A stretch of 7,983 bases of DNA from Ignavibacteriaceae bacterium (GCA_031292465.1 JARLHB010000019.1:1-7983), one strand, 5' to 3'; shown: positions 1 through 7,244, numbered from the stretch's first letter. The notes: generated by a model from the sequence alone, not told the origin. Translations and numbers: made by a program.

Positions 1-2736
1 CTTGAATCAAATACAAAAGCAGCGATTAAAAATATAGTTAATCAAAATACTCTTGCAATTACTGGCAACGGCGCCTTCCCCTCATCAGGTATTGATGTGA
101 AAGGTTACAATACTTTTTTCTTTTACACTGCCGGAACATTTAATGGGACGGCAATATCAGTAAGATTGTATAGCCAGAATATACAAATTCAAAACCCCGC
201 AGTAAAAATATTTGATATGAACAGCGGGCAGGAAGTATTAAACATTACTGCTGCAGGCTATTATTATATTGCAGTCAAAGGGTTTGACACTCTGTATTTT
301 ATTGCCTCATCTTACGGCGGCAATCCAATAACCGTAAGCTATAATTACAGCCTTGCAGAGCTGATGCAGATAATGAAAATAGAATCCTATTATGAAAAGC
401 AGTTTACTGCATTCAATAATTTTACTGGAGCTTCCGGTTATTCCGGTAAAGTAATTGTAAACGGAGGTGTAAATACTGCAATCGTTTATGTACAGGTTAC
501 AGGCGGAACTCCTGTAATTGTTGGGGAAAGAAGAACTGCTGATTCAACAACATGGATATATGACCAGGCAGGACAAATTTATAATTCAAAGTTTGAACCA
601 ATAGATAGTATATCTTCAACGGGGTTATATTTTATAGACATCAGAGGAGCGGAAGTATTTTATCTTTACTGTACTTCAAACCCGGGGGCAACTATAAATG
701 CAAGAATTAAAACGAGCCTTGTAAATTTGCCCGTAAATTATGATACGGTGAGAAAAACGATCTTCAATGCACAAGCATCTAACGGATATTCAAGTGCCAT
801 AACAAGAAGTTTACGGCATAAATTCATCAAATTAGATATCCGCGGAAGTTATGACGGAACTTTCTATTTAGCCGGGCGGTATTCAGATACCACTGATAGA
901 AAAATAACACTTTACAATCAAAACGGCCTTGCTTTTACAGATGTAAAAGGTGAAGGAATATTTTATGCCGATATTTCACTATGGGCGACTCTTTATGGCG
1001 TGCTTGTTTATAACACAGTTAACTCTTTAACGGTTTATGCCGAACTTCTTGAAAACGCTGTTATTCCTTCATCGCAGCAATGCGGAGAGAATGGATTTGA
1101 AAGATATGGCCTGTTTGCAAAATGTTCGTATGCTTTCCAGGAAAAATGGTTTAACAGTTATTATAACACATTTGCTGCTCATAATCTGTCAAAGTATGTC
1201 GCAGTAGAAATTTATTTCAAGAACTCAATTGATAACACAACTACAAATCTTGTCAGGGTTGAGCCGGGCGAAAGAATATCCTTAAAAGTATCAAATAAAA
1301 ATATTGTTGGATACCGTTCTGTTGTAGGAACGGCTGACATAATTGTATATGCAGGTAATATTAACCTAAGTACATTACCGCCTGTTGCAAGGAATATAAA
1401 TGCGGATATAATTGCCGGGAATATTCCGCTTGATGTAAAGGGAAATTATATTGTAACCGTGGACCAGACGAATAAATACATTATTTATTTTTCGAATGAT
1501 TGCAGCAGAACAACACTTAAAAACTATTCTTTTAATTCATCTGAAGTAATTGATTTTGCTTTTATTTATCCGATATTGAATTTATCGGAAGTGGATATAA
1601 TTGTTCACGGAACAACTAACGGATGGTATAAGATTAAGAATGCATTTAACAGTAATACTATTTCCGTTTCCGCAATACCGACATTAAACAGTCCTGCCGC
1701 TTTTAACGGGGTTGAGCAGCCAATTGCCTGGAAGCCTTACAGCAACGGTTTTCATTCAATGGATACTGCAAATTCAGGTATGACGCTTATGTTTGGCGAA
1801 TATGTATCGGTTCTAAATAATAATGATCCGAACATCCGCATATTCAGATCAACCGACGGCGGGGATACCTGGACAATATGGAAATCAATATCAAGAGGAT
1901 GGCGGGACAGCAATAACCCCGGCCTGCATCATAAAATTCTTTCTGTTGATGCGGGTAATAAACAATTGACTATTGAAGGTGATATAACATCATTGTGCTA
2001 TGCTGGGCAAACTGCATTTGTTCTGAATCCATCTACCGGCAGCCTGGTTAATATAACGGCTTTAAGTTATGATAACGGAACCGGGCATACATCCGTAACT
2101 ATATCTGAAACACCTGATGCAGGATGGATAAACAGCCCTTTGAACGGTATAAGGCATATTCACACATGCAAATATAACAGCTACAACAGGCAATTCTATA
2201 TAACAACAGGCGACAATGACAATGAATGTATCTGGATGAATGCCGATATTGATTTAACAAGCCTTACTATGATTAAAGCATTGGATGGAACTCAGACATG
2301 GCGGACAATTTCGCAAGGATTCGACAGTAACGGCAATATTTACTGGGGATGCGATTCCAAATTCAGAATGACCGGTATAAGCAGAGTAAAAATAGGCGAG
2401 TGGATTCCGGAAAGTATATTCCAGTATAATTCCGAAATATACGTGTTTAATTTTGATGCAAATGTAATGATTACTGCAACTGCAAGTAACGGTAATAATG
2501 ATAATCCTGAATCAAACAGGACTATGAAACTAATGCCCGAAATATATATATCAAAAGATTTGGGCAAAAGCTGGGAAAAAATATTTGAATGGAAACCTGC
2601 CTCTAATGAAGTCGGCGGATTCATTGCCATGCTTGGTAAAGACGGGGAAGGTAATTATTATTTCTTCGGAAATGCATTAAGCAGTTTATATACAAGCAAC
2701 GGTACTTATGTATCAGGTGTTAAAATCAATTTATAA
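1..2736 (+). CDS. Large tail fibre / host-recognition-like protein with Asp-box propeller, 5' partial
   Basis: The frame is open from base 1 to the TAA at 2734-2736, giving 911 visible residues. The GTG at 97 is internal and the real start lies upstream of the window. The N-terminal half is rich in Tyr, Asn, Gly, Thr and beta-prone stretches. It contains at least three diverged repeats marked by G-[YLI]-[YF]-[YF]-x-[AD]-[VI]: GYYYIAVKG (window residues 86-94), GLYFIDIRG (208-216) and GIFYADISL (319-327), about 110-120 residues apart. The C-terminal part (about 570-911) carries two Asp-box (BNR) motifs, STDGGDTW (617-624) and SKDLGKSW (851-858), as in sialidase-like beta-propellers. Asp-boxes mark a fold, not an enzyme, and I see no evidence for sialidase activity. 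It is followed 18 bp later by the chaperone gene, so I infer a tail fibre or adhesin exposed on the particle. The exact tail role is uncertain because the N-terminus is missing. Confidence 0.7.
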   Translation, partial: LESNTKAAIKNIVNQNTLAITGNGAFPSSGIDVKGYNTFFFYTAGTFNGTAISVRLYSQNIQIQNPAVKIFDMNSGQEVLNITAAGYYYIAVKGFDTLYFIASSYGGNPITVSYNYSLAELMQIMKIESYYEKQFTAFNNFTGASGYSGKVIVNGGVNTAIVYVQVTGGTPVIVGERRTADSTTWIYDQAGQIYNSKFEPIDSISSTGLYFIDIRGAEVFYLYCTSNPGATINARIKTSLVNLPVNYDTVRKTIFNAQASNGYSSAITRSLRHKFIKLDIRGSYDGTFYLAGRYSDTTDRKITLYNQNGLAFTDVKGEGIFYADISLWATLYGVLVYNTVNSLTVYAELLENAVIPSSQQCGENGFERYGLFAKCSYAFQEKWFNSYYNTFAAHNLSKYVAVEIYFKNSIDNTTTNLVRVEPGERISLKVSNKNIVGYRSVVGTADIIVYAGNINLSTLPPVARNINADIIAGNIPLDVKGNYIVTVDQTNKYIIYFSNDCSRTTLKNYSFNSSEVIDFAFIYPILNLSEVDIIVHGTTNGWYKIKNAFNSNTISVSAIPTLNSPAAFNGVEQPIAWKPYSNGFHSMDTANSGMTLMFGEYVSVLNNNDPNIRIFRSTDGGDTWTIWKSISRGWRDSNNPGLHHKILSVDAGNKQLTIEGDITSLCYAGQTAFVLNPSTGSLVNITALSYDNGTGHTSVTISETPDAGWINSPLNGIRHIHTCKYNSYNRQFYITTGDNDNECIWMNADIDLTSLTMIKALDGTQTWRTISQGFDSNGNIYWGCDSKFRMTGISRVKIGEWIPESIFQYNSEIYVFNFDANVMITATASNGNNDNPESNRTMKLMPEIYISKDLGKSWEKIFEWKPASNEVGGFIAMLGKDGEGNYYFFGNALSSLYTSNGTYVSGVKINL

Positions 2737-2754
2737 ATTATATTATGAATAATT

Positions 2755-3126
2755 ATGTTAATTAAATACTATTTAATAAGTGATATAAAGTTTAGGCTAA
2801 AAACCGACCTGACTCTTGATGAAGCCGAAGAAGTTCAGGAACTTTTCAAAAACTTGTTCCTTCAGGGCGGGCAGGCAGATGAACAATCAGGGTTGGTAAC
2901 CGGCACTTTTACAAATGCTGAAATTAAAAAATTTCTATCAATTGCTCTTGAGCCGACAGACGTATCCAATAATGCAGGTAAGAAATTTATTGAAGAGTTT
3001 GATTTCGGCAGGGCTAAAGAAACGGTGGCGATTGAAATTATAAGAGATTTTTTTTTGCACAGAATAAAGAAATATCAGGATTTTACTCTCTCCTGCGCCG
3101 ACTCGATAAAGCAGCCGTCAAGGTAA
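2755..3126 (+). CDS. Tail assembly chaperone, short form (zero frame)
   Basis: This encodes 123 residues, mostly polar and helical (for example LTLDEAEEVQELFKNLF near residue 20). The ATG at 2755 is the only sensible start, because an in-frame TGA lies at 2746. There is no Shine-Dalgarno sequence; the leader is pure A/T. I do not recognise it by sequence. The call rests on three facts: its position immediately before a tape measure gene, its size (lambda G is about 140 aa), and the second open frame that overlaps its 3' end with a slippery run. In siphophages and many myophages the gene before the tape measure encodes a short chaperone and a frameshifted long one; both bind the tape measure and recruit tail tube protein, and neither stays in the virion. 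The last 22 codons, after the T run, would be unique to this short form. Confidence 0.62.
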   Translation: MLIKYYLISDIKFRLKTDLTLDEAEEVQELFKNLFLQGGQADEQSGLVTGTFTNAEIKKFLSIALEPTDVSNNAGKKFIEEFDFGRAKETVAIEIIRDFFLHRIKKYQDFTLSCADSIKQPSR

Positions 3127-3368
3127 TTAAGGAAATAAATACTTTTAAAGCCTATAAGCCTCAAAGATTTAAGTACTGTTCGGAATTAAACTTTAATGAA
3201 ATGGTTGTCTATTATTTAAGTAACGGCGACCCGGGCAGAATTAAAGAAATACGTTGTACTAATATAAAAGATGTTTACAAATACTATCTGCTCAACAGGG
3301 AAAAAGATATTAATAGTTTGTTGGAACATGCAGCTTATTTGAAATATTTAAAAAAGATGGAAGAATAA
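2755..3368 (+). CDS. Tail assembly chaperone, long form by -1 frameshift (GT-like)
   Basis: A second frame is open from 3036 (just after a TGA at 3033-3035) to the TAA at 3366-3368, and it overlaps the 3' end of the 123-aa gene by 91 bp. Reading zero frame through TTG at 3055-3057 (101 codons) and then the -1 frame from GCA at 3057 (103 codons) gives a fused protein of about 204 residues. The extension is well-formed protein: basic and helical at first (SLLRRLDKAAVKVIKEINTF), then a segment with NEMVVYYLSNGDPG, and ending YLKKMEE. It stops one base before the tape measure ATG. It has no good start of its own near its beginning; an ATG at 3201 would drop the first half. In lambda the T part of GT contacts the tail tube subunit. 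Alternatives are an uncorrected homopolymer error (ten T instead of nine would fuse the frames) or a genuine frameshift mutation. Confidence 0.6.
3048..3057 (+). promoter_or_regulatory. Slippery run for -1 frameshift (T9G, heptamer T TTT TTG)
   Basis: Nine T followed by G. In the zero frame the codons are GAT TTT TTT TTG, so 3051-3057 reads T TTT TTG, which fits the X XXY YYZ rule for tandem slippage by one base back. It lies inside the 3036-3126 overlap of the two open frames, as it must. A run this long can also cause RNA polymerase slippage, where one added base gives the same fused protein. I saw only a weak downstream stem candidate (CTGC near 3092 with GCAG near 3111) and no convincing stimulatory pseudoknot. 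Confidence 0.6.
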
Positions 3369-3369
3369 A

Positions 3370-4308
3370 ATGCAGGCAGATTTTAAGAAGGAAATACAAA
3401 TTAAATTTAAGGTCGATAACCGTGATGCAGTGGAAGCATTGAACCTTATCGGGAAAGAATATTCAGGGCTTGCGGATAAATCAGCCAAAATAGTAACAGG
3501 CAATAATGAAGTAAGCAAGAGCCTTAAAGGAATTACATCAGCATCGCAGTTGGTAAATCAGGCGCTAGGCGGGATGAACAATTCTATGTATAAATCAGCA
3601 AATTTATATGCAAATGGAATTGATGCCGGGCAGAATAATAAAAATACCAGCGGATACGAAACAACAAAAAAGAAGTATAAGGATCTTAACGGACTTGCAG
3701 TGCAATATTCCAAATCTATTCAGAAACTTGATGAGGAAGATAATTTGCATAAAGTAAGAACTACAAGCCGCATGCTAAAATCAGTTGGAGCACTTTTAGC
3801 GCAGCATACTACTGCATACAAAGCGTTTGCTAGTTCTTCTACAATAATGGATACATACCAGGCAGCGGAAGCAGCATATAAGTCGGCAGCGGAAATACCG
3901 CTTATAGGATTTATCCTGGCTCCTGCTGTTGCCGCAGCCGCCACAATTGCAGGAATGCAGCGTGTAAATCAAATAAACGCAACGCCTGTTCCCGGTTATG
4001 CTAAAGGCGGAGCGGTCGTTGGTGAAAACGGCCCGGAAATTATTGCGCCTTTCCAGGATTATGCAGCGGGACAGGCAAAACTTATTACTATGACGATGAT
4101 GGCTCTTAAAACCGAATTAAGCAACCGAAATTCATTCAATCCTGATTATTCAGGTAATACGGATTTATTAAACGAAGTAAAGGCTCTTAATAAAAATTTT
4201 GAAAAGTATTCACAGAATCCGGTTGCAGCAAGAGCGTACCTGGATGACAGGGAAGCGAAGAAAATATTTAGCAGGGGTTCGGCAATTGACCGTAAATCGA
4301 AAATTTGA
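3370..4308 (+). CDS. Short tail tape measure protein
   Basis: This encodes 312 residues. The ATG at 3370 follows the chaperone long-form stop by one base and is preceded by GGAAG, suggesting translational coupling. Residues 1-130 are polar and largely helical (FKVDNRDAVEALNLIGKEY near the N-terminus), as in tape measures. Residues 135-172 are Ala/Ser-rich helix, and 176-196 is a strongly hydrophobic Ala-rich segment (around LIGFILAPAVAAAATIAG). Then comes the hallmark PGYAKGGAVVGENGPEIIAP (208-227), a Gly-rich signature typical of the C-terminal part of tape measure proteins. Residues 265-312 form a charged tail. The protein sets tail length and is ejected into the cell envelope with the DNA. 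The length is unusually small: most siphophage tape measures exceed 600 residues. At about 1.5 angstrom per residue the tail would be near 45-50 nm. The stop lies just before a palindromic element. Confidence 0.75.
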   Translation: MQADFKKEIQIKFKVDNRDAVEALNLIGKEYSGLADKSAKIVTGNNEVSKSLKGITSASQLVNQALGGMNNSMYKSANLYANGIDAGQNNKNTSGYETTKKKYKDLNGLAVQYSKSIQKLDEEDNLHKVRTTSRMLKSVGALLAQHTTAYKAFASSSTIMDTYQAAEAAYKSAAEIPLIGFILAPAVAAAATIAGMQRVNQINATPVPGYAKGGAVVGENGPEIIAPFQDYAAGQAKLITMTMMALKTELSNRNSFNPDYSGNTDLLNEVKALNKNFEKYSQNPVAARAYLDDREAKKIFSRGSAIDRKSKI

Positions 4309-4311
4309 CGG

Positions 4312-4375
4312 CGTACTCGTAGGACAGAATTTATTCTGTCCCTAAAAAAAATAACAGAATAAATTCTGTTGTACG
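4312..4375. repeat. Compound palindromic (REP-like) element
   Basis: Two 16-bp arms, ACAGAATTTATTCTGT (4324-4339) and ACAGAATAAATTCTGT (4354-4369), are exact reverse complements of each other. Each is also nearly self-complementary: 4322-4341 folds as an 8-9 bp hairpin with a TT loop, and 4353-4370 as an 8-bp hairpin with an AA loop. A 5-bp outer inverted repeat, CGTAC (4312-4316) and GTACG (4371-4375), frames the unit. An A7 run (4344-4350) separates the arms, so on the - strand the second hairpin is followed by a T run and resembles a terminator. The element starts three bases after the tape measure stop and fills most of the gap to the hub gene. This is the form of intergenic REP/BIME-type repeats or a small non-autonomous element; no target duplication is evident. 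Confidence 0.7.
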
Positions 4376-4377
4376 AT

Positions 4378-4396
4378 GTAAACTTCACAAGTTAAC
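4378..4396 (+). repeat. Small inverted repeat just upstream of hub start
   Basis: GTAAACTT and AAGTTAAC (7 of 8 positions pair) are separated by CAC and end five bases before the ATG at 4402. In mRNA this hairpin would cover the place where a ribosome binding site is expected; the remaining leader offers only a weak TGGG. It could lower translation of the hub gene or be an edge of the adjacent palindromic element. The stem is AT-rich and may be chance. Confidence 0.3.
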
Positions 4397-4401
4397 TGGG
4401 C

Positions 4402-6090
4402 ATGACGATGATTTATCCCGTTAAGATAGAATTTAAAGATTACCCGTCCGGTGAATGGACGGACTGGAGCAGATATTTATGTACCGCACCCATAATAAGC
4501 CGCAAAGTTGAAAGCGACAACGATGGTGAAGCCGGCGTAATTGTCTTTGATAAAGCTTCTGTTTCATTTTATTATATTGAAGACAATCCTGTATATAATG
4601 CCTTCTCCCTTGACCTTTCGAGCAAGCAAAGATATTTATTCCGGATATCAGCACCGAAGACTGATAAAACTTATGTACCGTTATTTGAAGGCTCAGCGGA
4701 CTTTTCAACAATAAAATGGGCAGAGCCTTCAAGTGAAATTAGTTTTGATATATCGGATAAGCTGACTGCGCTTGGTATCTTACCGGCGGGGCAGACTCAG
4801 AGAGGCGCTTCATTTGACTGCCTGAATTTACGCAACGCCGATATTAATCCTTACGGCTATCCTTTGTTTGCTAATATTTACAGCAGCGCAGGGAGCGGCA
4901 GTACTTATTCCCAATCAGGGCATGATTGGGAAGCATATGGAAACTATGATGATGAAGCTGTAATAGTCACTTTCCTAAATAATCCTGAAGACCAGTCGTA
5001 TTCAGTATTCTGGGGCGGGGCGCCTGTAAACCATTTTAATCTTTGCGTTAACCGCGGCGAAACGTTGGTTGACCTGGATGGCAACCAGTACCTTGTGCTC
5101 GAATCATGGAATAATACAGTACCGGTTACTGTTGCAAATGCCATAGGCTACTATGTAAGCTGCACATGGGTAAGACTGACTCCTAAAATTCCTGCCGGGA
5201 TTGTAATGGTTATTGCTGCCGGAATAACAAACACTTATTATTCAACTTATTATAACAAGCCGGAAGAATATATAGACATAATCAGTTCTTCACAGGATGC
5301 AAACGGACTTTGCCCATTACAAAGTTTTGACGGGCTGAAAATAATTGGTACAATATTTAACTGTGTCTGGCCAGATGTTTCTATTGTAAACCTAACAGGA
5401 TCTTCAACTTATCCTATTCCTATGGAGTATTTTAACAGGCTGATAGATGAGAACCCGCTGGGGACCGATCCTTTATCGGCGTTAAAAATTCTTTCTGATA
5501 CAATGAAGTGCTATATTTATATTAATCGTCCGGGCCAGCTTGTTATTCAGAGTAAAAGTTATTTAGTGTCAAACGGCATAACGCGTACCTTCTGCAATAC
5601 GAAAATTATATCAAAGGAGAAAAAATATTTCTGGGATAAATTAATTGACGGCGCTGAAGTAAGTATTAAAAGCTGGCTCAAAGATCCTGATGGAAATTAT
5701 CTTGAAGGTGCAAGCACGCAGACAAAACAAATACCCGGGAGTAATGCTTACATAAAGCCTAAAAATGTAATTACAAAAGAACTGCTCACCGGCGATTCAA
5801 ATGACTGCACACAGTCGCTTTTAAATTATAAAGCTGCAGTTGAAGCAAACAATATTCTAAATTTTTACGGACAGCGCAGAAGTGCAATTGAGTTCCAGCT
5901 TCATCTTGATGATAATACACTTGAATGGGATCTGTTGGATAATTTCTCAGACGGCACATCAACATATTTTTATGTGTCAATTGAAATTGATTTGGTTGAA
6001 CGTACTATAACACTAATGCCCGTTGAAGCAAGCGGGCATGATTATGATTTAAGGCAGATTGTTATTTCATCAGGTACAAATTCGGCTTAA
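4402..6090 (+). CDS. Tail hub / distal tail (Tal/Dit-like) protein
   Basis: This encodes 562 residues. An in-frame TAA at 4393-4395 limits the start to ATG 4402 or 4408. The first 130 residues (VKIEFKDYPSGEWTDWSRYL, later LFEGSADFSTIKWAEPSSEI and FDISDKLTAL) look like the beta-sandwich and jelly-roll opening of tail-tip proteins that define a coordinate system on the tail tube. Residues about 140-300 are a Tyr/Asn/Gly-rich insertion that could be a carbohydrate-binding or fibre-docking part. Residues 350-385 (DPLSALKILSDTMKCYIYIN, then GQLVIQSK) match the recurring hub pattern in which a helix precedes two strands ending in a small Gly turn. The end (about 495-545) is again beta-rich. Coming directly after the tape measure, it should form the baseplate hub or tail tip that closes the tube. 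I infer this from order and general sequence character, not from a recognised named family. It is the last tail gene here; the next genes run on the opposite strand. Confidence 0.6.
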   Translation: MTMIYPVKIEFKDYPSGEWTDWSRYLCTAPIISRKVESDNDGEAGVIVFDKASVSFYYIEDNPVYNAFSLDLSSKQRYLFRISAPKTDKTYVPLFEGSADFSTIKWAEPSSEISFDISDKLTALGILPAGQTQRGASFDCLNLRNADINPYGYPLFANIYSSAGSGSTYSQSGHDWEAYGNYDDEAVIVTFLNNPEDQSYSVFWGGAPVNHFNLCVNRGETLVDLDGNQYLVLESWNNTVPVTVANAIGYYVSCTWVRLTPKIPAGIVMVIAAGITNTYYSTYYNKPEEYIDIISSSQDANGLCPLQSFDGLKIIGTIFNCVWPDVSIVNLTGSSTYPIPMEYFNRLIDENPLGTDPLSALKILSDTMKCYIYINRPGQLVIQSKSYLVSNGITRTFCNTKIISKEKKYFWDKLIDGAEVSIKSWLKDPDGNYLEGASTQTKQIPGSNAYIKPKNVITKELLTGDSNDCTQSLLNYKAAVEANNILNFYGQRRSAIEFQLHLDDNTLEWDLLDNFSDGTSTYFYVSIEIDLVERTITLMPVEASGHDYDLRQIVISSGTNSA

Positions 6091-6217
6091 AACGAAACTT
6101 CTTATTATAACTGAGAGGAAAACTTTAATTAATTATGATGACCTGTTATACAAGCCTAAAGCATTAAGGCTATCTTCTAATGATAAATTTATATGAATAT
6201 AAACAAGATGCACATCT

Positions 6218-6625
6218 TCATTTTAGAAATGTAATTGCCCAGGATTTAAATCTTTCTAAATGTTTCCAAAGTTGTTCAATGTCTTTTTTATTATAAACAT
6301 CCCCGCTATATGATACAGCATTCTTATGCACAATTATTGCATCAAGATGATTTATCGACTTTTTCCTTTCCTCATTTGAAGGTAAAATTTCTTCTAATAA
6401 TGTAATAACTTCACGGTGATCGTCTCCCTTGCTCTTGGTCCCGTTGTATTTTATTGTAACTGCATCAGCAAAAGCAATTGCAGCATGAACAATTAGTACA
6501 CCTGCGGCATTATAGTAGTTATATTCCGATGCGATTTTAGCCCCGTTATAAAAGTTTTCGGCAACTATTTTGTAGCTGATAAACTTTGAACGGTCGACGG
6601 CAGCACGAATGCTTTTCTTAACCAT
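6218..6625 (-). CDS. HEPN-domain protein, putative toxin of MNT/HEPN pair
   Basis: This encodes 135 residues, all helical in character. An N-terminal helix pair is followed by YYNAAGVLIVHAAIAFADAV (37-56), then KYNGTKSKGDDHREVITLL (59-77), and at the end HKNAVSYSGDVYNKKDIEQL (100-119) with ERFKSWA. This is the usual pattern of stand-alone HEPN proteins encoded beside minimal nucleotidyltransferases. HEPN proteins of such pairs act as RNases or RNA-binding toxins. The only R-x5-H is R87-H93, followed by LD. The place where RX4-6H-x-Y is usually found reads KNAVSY instead, so the canonical catalytic and AMPylation residues are not obvious. The ATG has a good GGAG about ten bases upstream and overlaps the stop of the preceding gene by 8 bp, so translation is probably coupled. 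Domain call is good; toxin activity is inferred. Confidence 0.8.
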   Translation of the reverse strand: MVKKSIRAAVDRSKFISYKIVAENFYNGAKIASEYNYYNAAGVLIVHAAIAFADAVTIKYNGTKSKGDDHREVITLLEEILPSNEERKKSINHLDAIIVHKNAVSYSGDVYNKKDIEQLWKHLERFKSWAITFLK

Positions 6626-7235
6626 TTATTATAGTCTCCAATGATTTACCACAAATAAGGATAGACTCTTCTATGATATCTGGAACAGGCGATTTTTTAT
6701 TTTTTGCCCGGGATTTAAATTCTTTTTCTGTTAAATAGAACGGTGAAAGACTAACTCCATATTTGGTTTTGAAATATGAATATTTCCCTGCAATTAAATT
6801 GCGTATCGATTCTTTTGTTTTAAGCGAATTTAATACGAAACATACATCTAGATCGCTTTCAACATTTTCTTCACTGCGTGCAACACTTCCAAAAACAAAT
6901 ATGCTTGTACTGTATTTACCAAAATTATTTTTAATATCTGTGGCCAGATATTTTAATAAGTCCCGTTCGAAAGAAAGAATATTTTGCAATACTTCTTTTA
7001 CAATAATGTGTTCTCTATTTAGAGTAAAAAAATGATCTCTGCCTCCACGCTGCCTCTTAACAAGTGAAAGATTTTCCAACTGTGTAAGTATATTTAAACA
7101 TGTAGGCGGGCTAATGCCCACAAGCCGGGCTATTTCCCTCCCGGATAATCCTGTCTTAACTTTTGATATCTCTCGCAATACACGTATGTGTGAAGATGAT
7201 GCGAAGATATTATTGAGGGTGTTATGTAAAATCAT
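6618..7235 (-). CDS. Winged-helix / MNT-type nucleotidyltransferase, putative antitoxin
   Basis: This encodes 205 residues. Residues about 14-73 form a winged helix-turn-helix (LSGREIARLVGISPPTCLNI, then NLSLVKRQRGGRDHFFTLN with the wing). A linker helix follows. The nucleotidyltransferase core starts near 108 with VFGSVARSEENVESDLDV: G116-S117, ten residues, then D128-x-D130, the exact GSX10DXD signature of MNT/pol-beta-like enzymes. The usual third acidic position is unclear; the matching strand reads YGVSLSPFYLT. In type VII systems the MNT partner transfers AMP to the HEPN toxin and silences it. Here the added DNA-binding domain suggests that the same protein also represses its own promoter. 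It is the first gene of the pair, reads toward the HEPN gene and overlaps it by 8 bp. No Shine-Dalgarno is seen before its ATG, only AT-rich leader with a palindrome 23 bases further up. Confidence 0.85.
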   Translation of the reverse strand: MILHNTLNNIFASSSHIRVLREISKVKTGLSGREIARLVGISPPTCLNILTQLENLSLVKRQRGGRDHFFTLNREHIIVKEVLQNILSFERDLLKYLATDIKNNFGKYSTSIFVFGSVARSEENVESDLDVCFVLNSLKTKESIRNLIAGKYSYFKTKYGVSLSPFYLTEKEFKSRAKNKKSPVPDIIEESILICGKSLETIING

Positions 7236-7244
7236 AAATTAGTA

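Noticed and set aside
97..99. GTG as the start of the large tail gene
   Set aside because: The same frame is open back to base 1 without a stop and reads as ordinary protein, so the gene begins outside the window.
1849..2574. Sialidase enzyme call from the two Asp-boxes
   Set aside because: Asp-boxes occur in many non-enzymatic propellers. I see no arginine triad or other catalytic set, and the context is a phage tail.
2755..3368. Reading the chaperone region as a pseudogene
   Set aside because: Both frames are intact, overlap correctly, meet at a valid slippery heptamer and abut the tape measure gene. Programmed recoding is known for exactly this gene position, so decay is the less likely reading.
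4322..4350. Rho-independent terminator after the tape measure gene on the + strand
   Set aside because: The hairpin is followed by an A run, not a T run, on the + strand, and the hub gene continues the operon. The terminator-like orientation is on the - strand, where there is no gene to stop.
4146..4388. 80-aa ORF on the - strand over the tape measure end and repeat
   Set aside because: It is the antisense of the tape measure gene and of a palindrome, with no sign of a ribosome binding site or coherent domain.
6153..6218. Terminator between the convergent hub and HEPN genes
   Set aside because: AGCCT/AGGCT (6153-6171) and AAGATG/CATCTT (6205-6218) can form stems, but both are weak and lack a proper T run, so neither is supportable as a terminator.
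6763..7035. 90-aa ORF on the + strand
   Set aside because: It lies wholly inside the nucleotidyltransferase gene on the other strand, whose GSX10DXD motif and winged helix are unmistakable.
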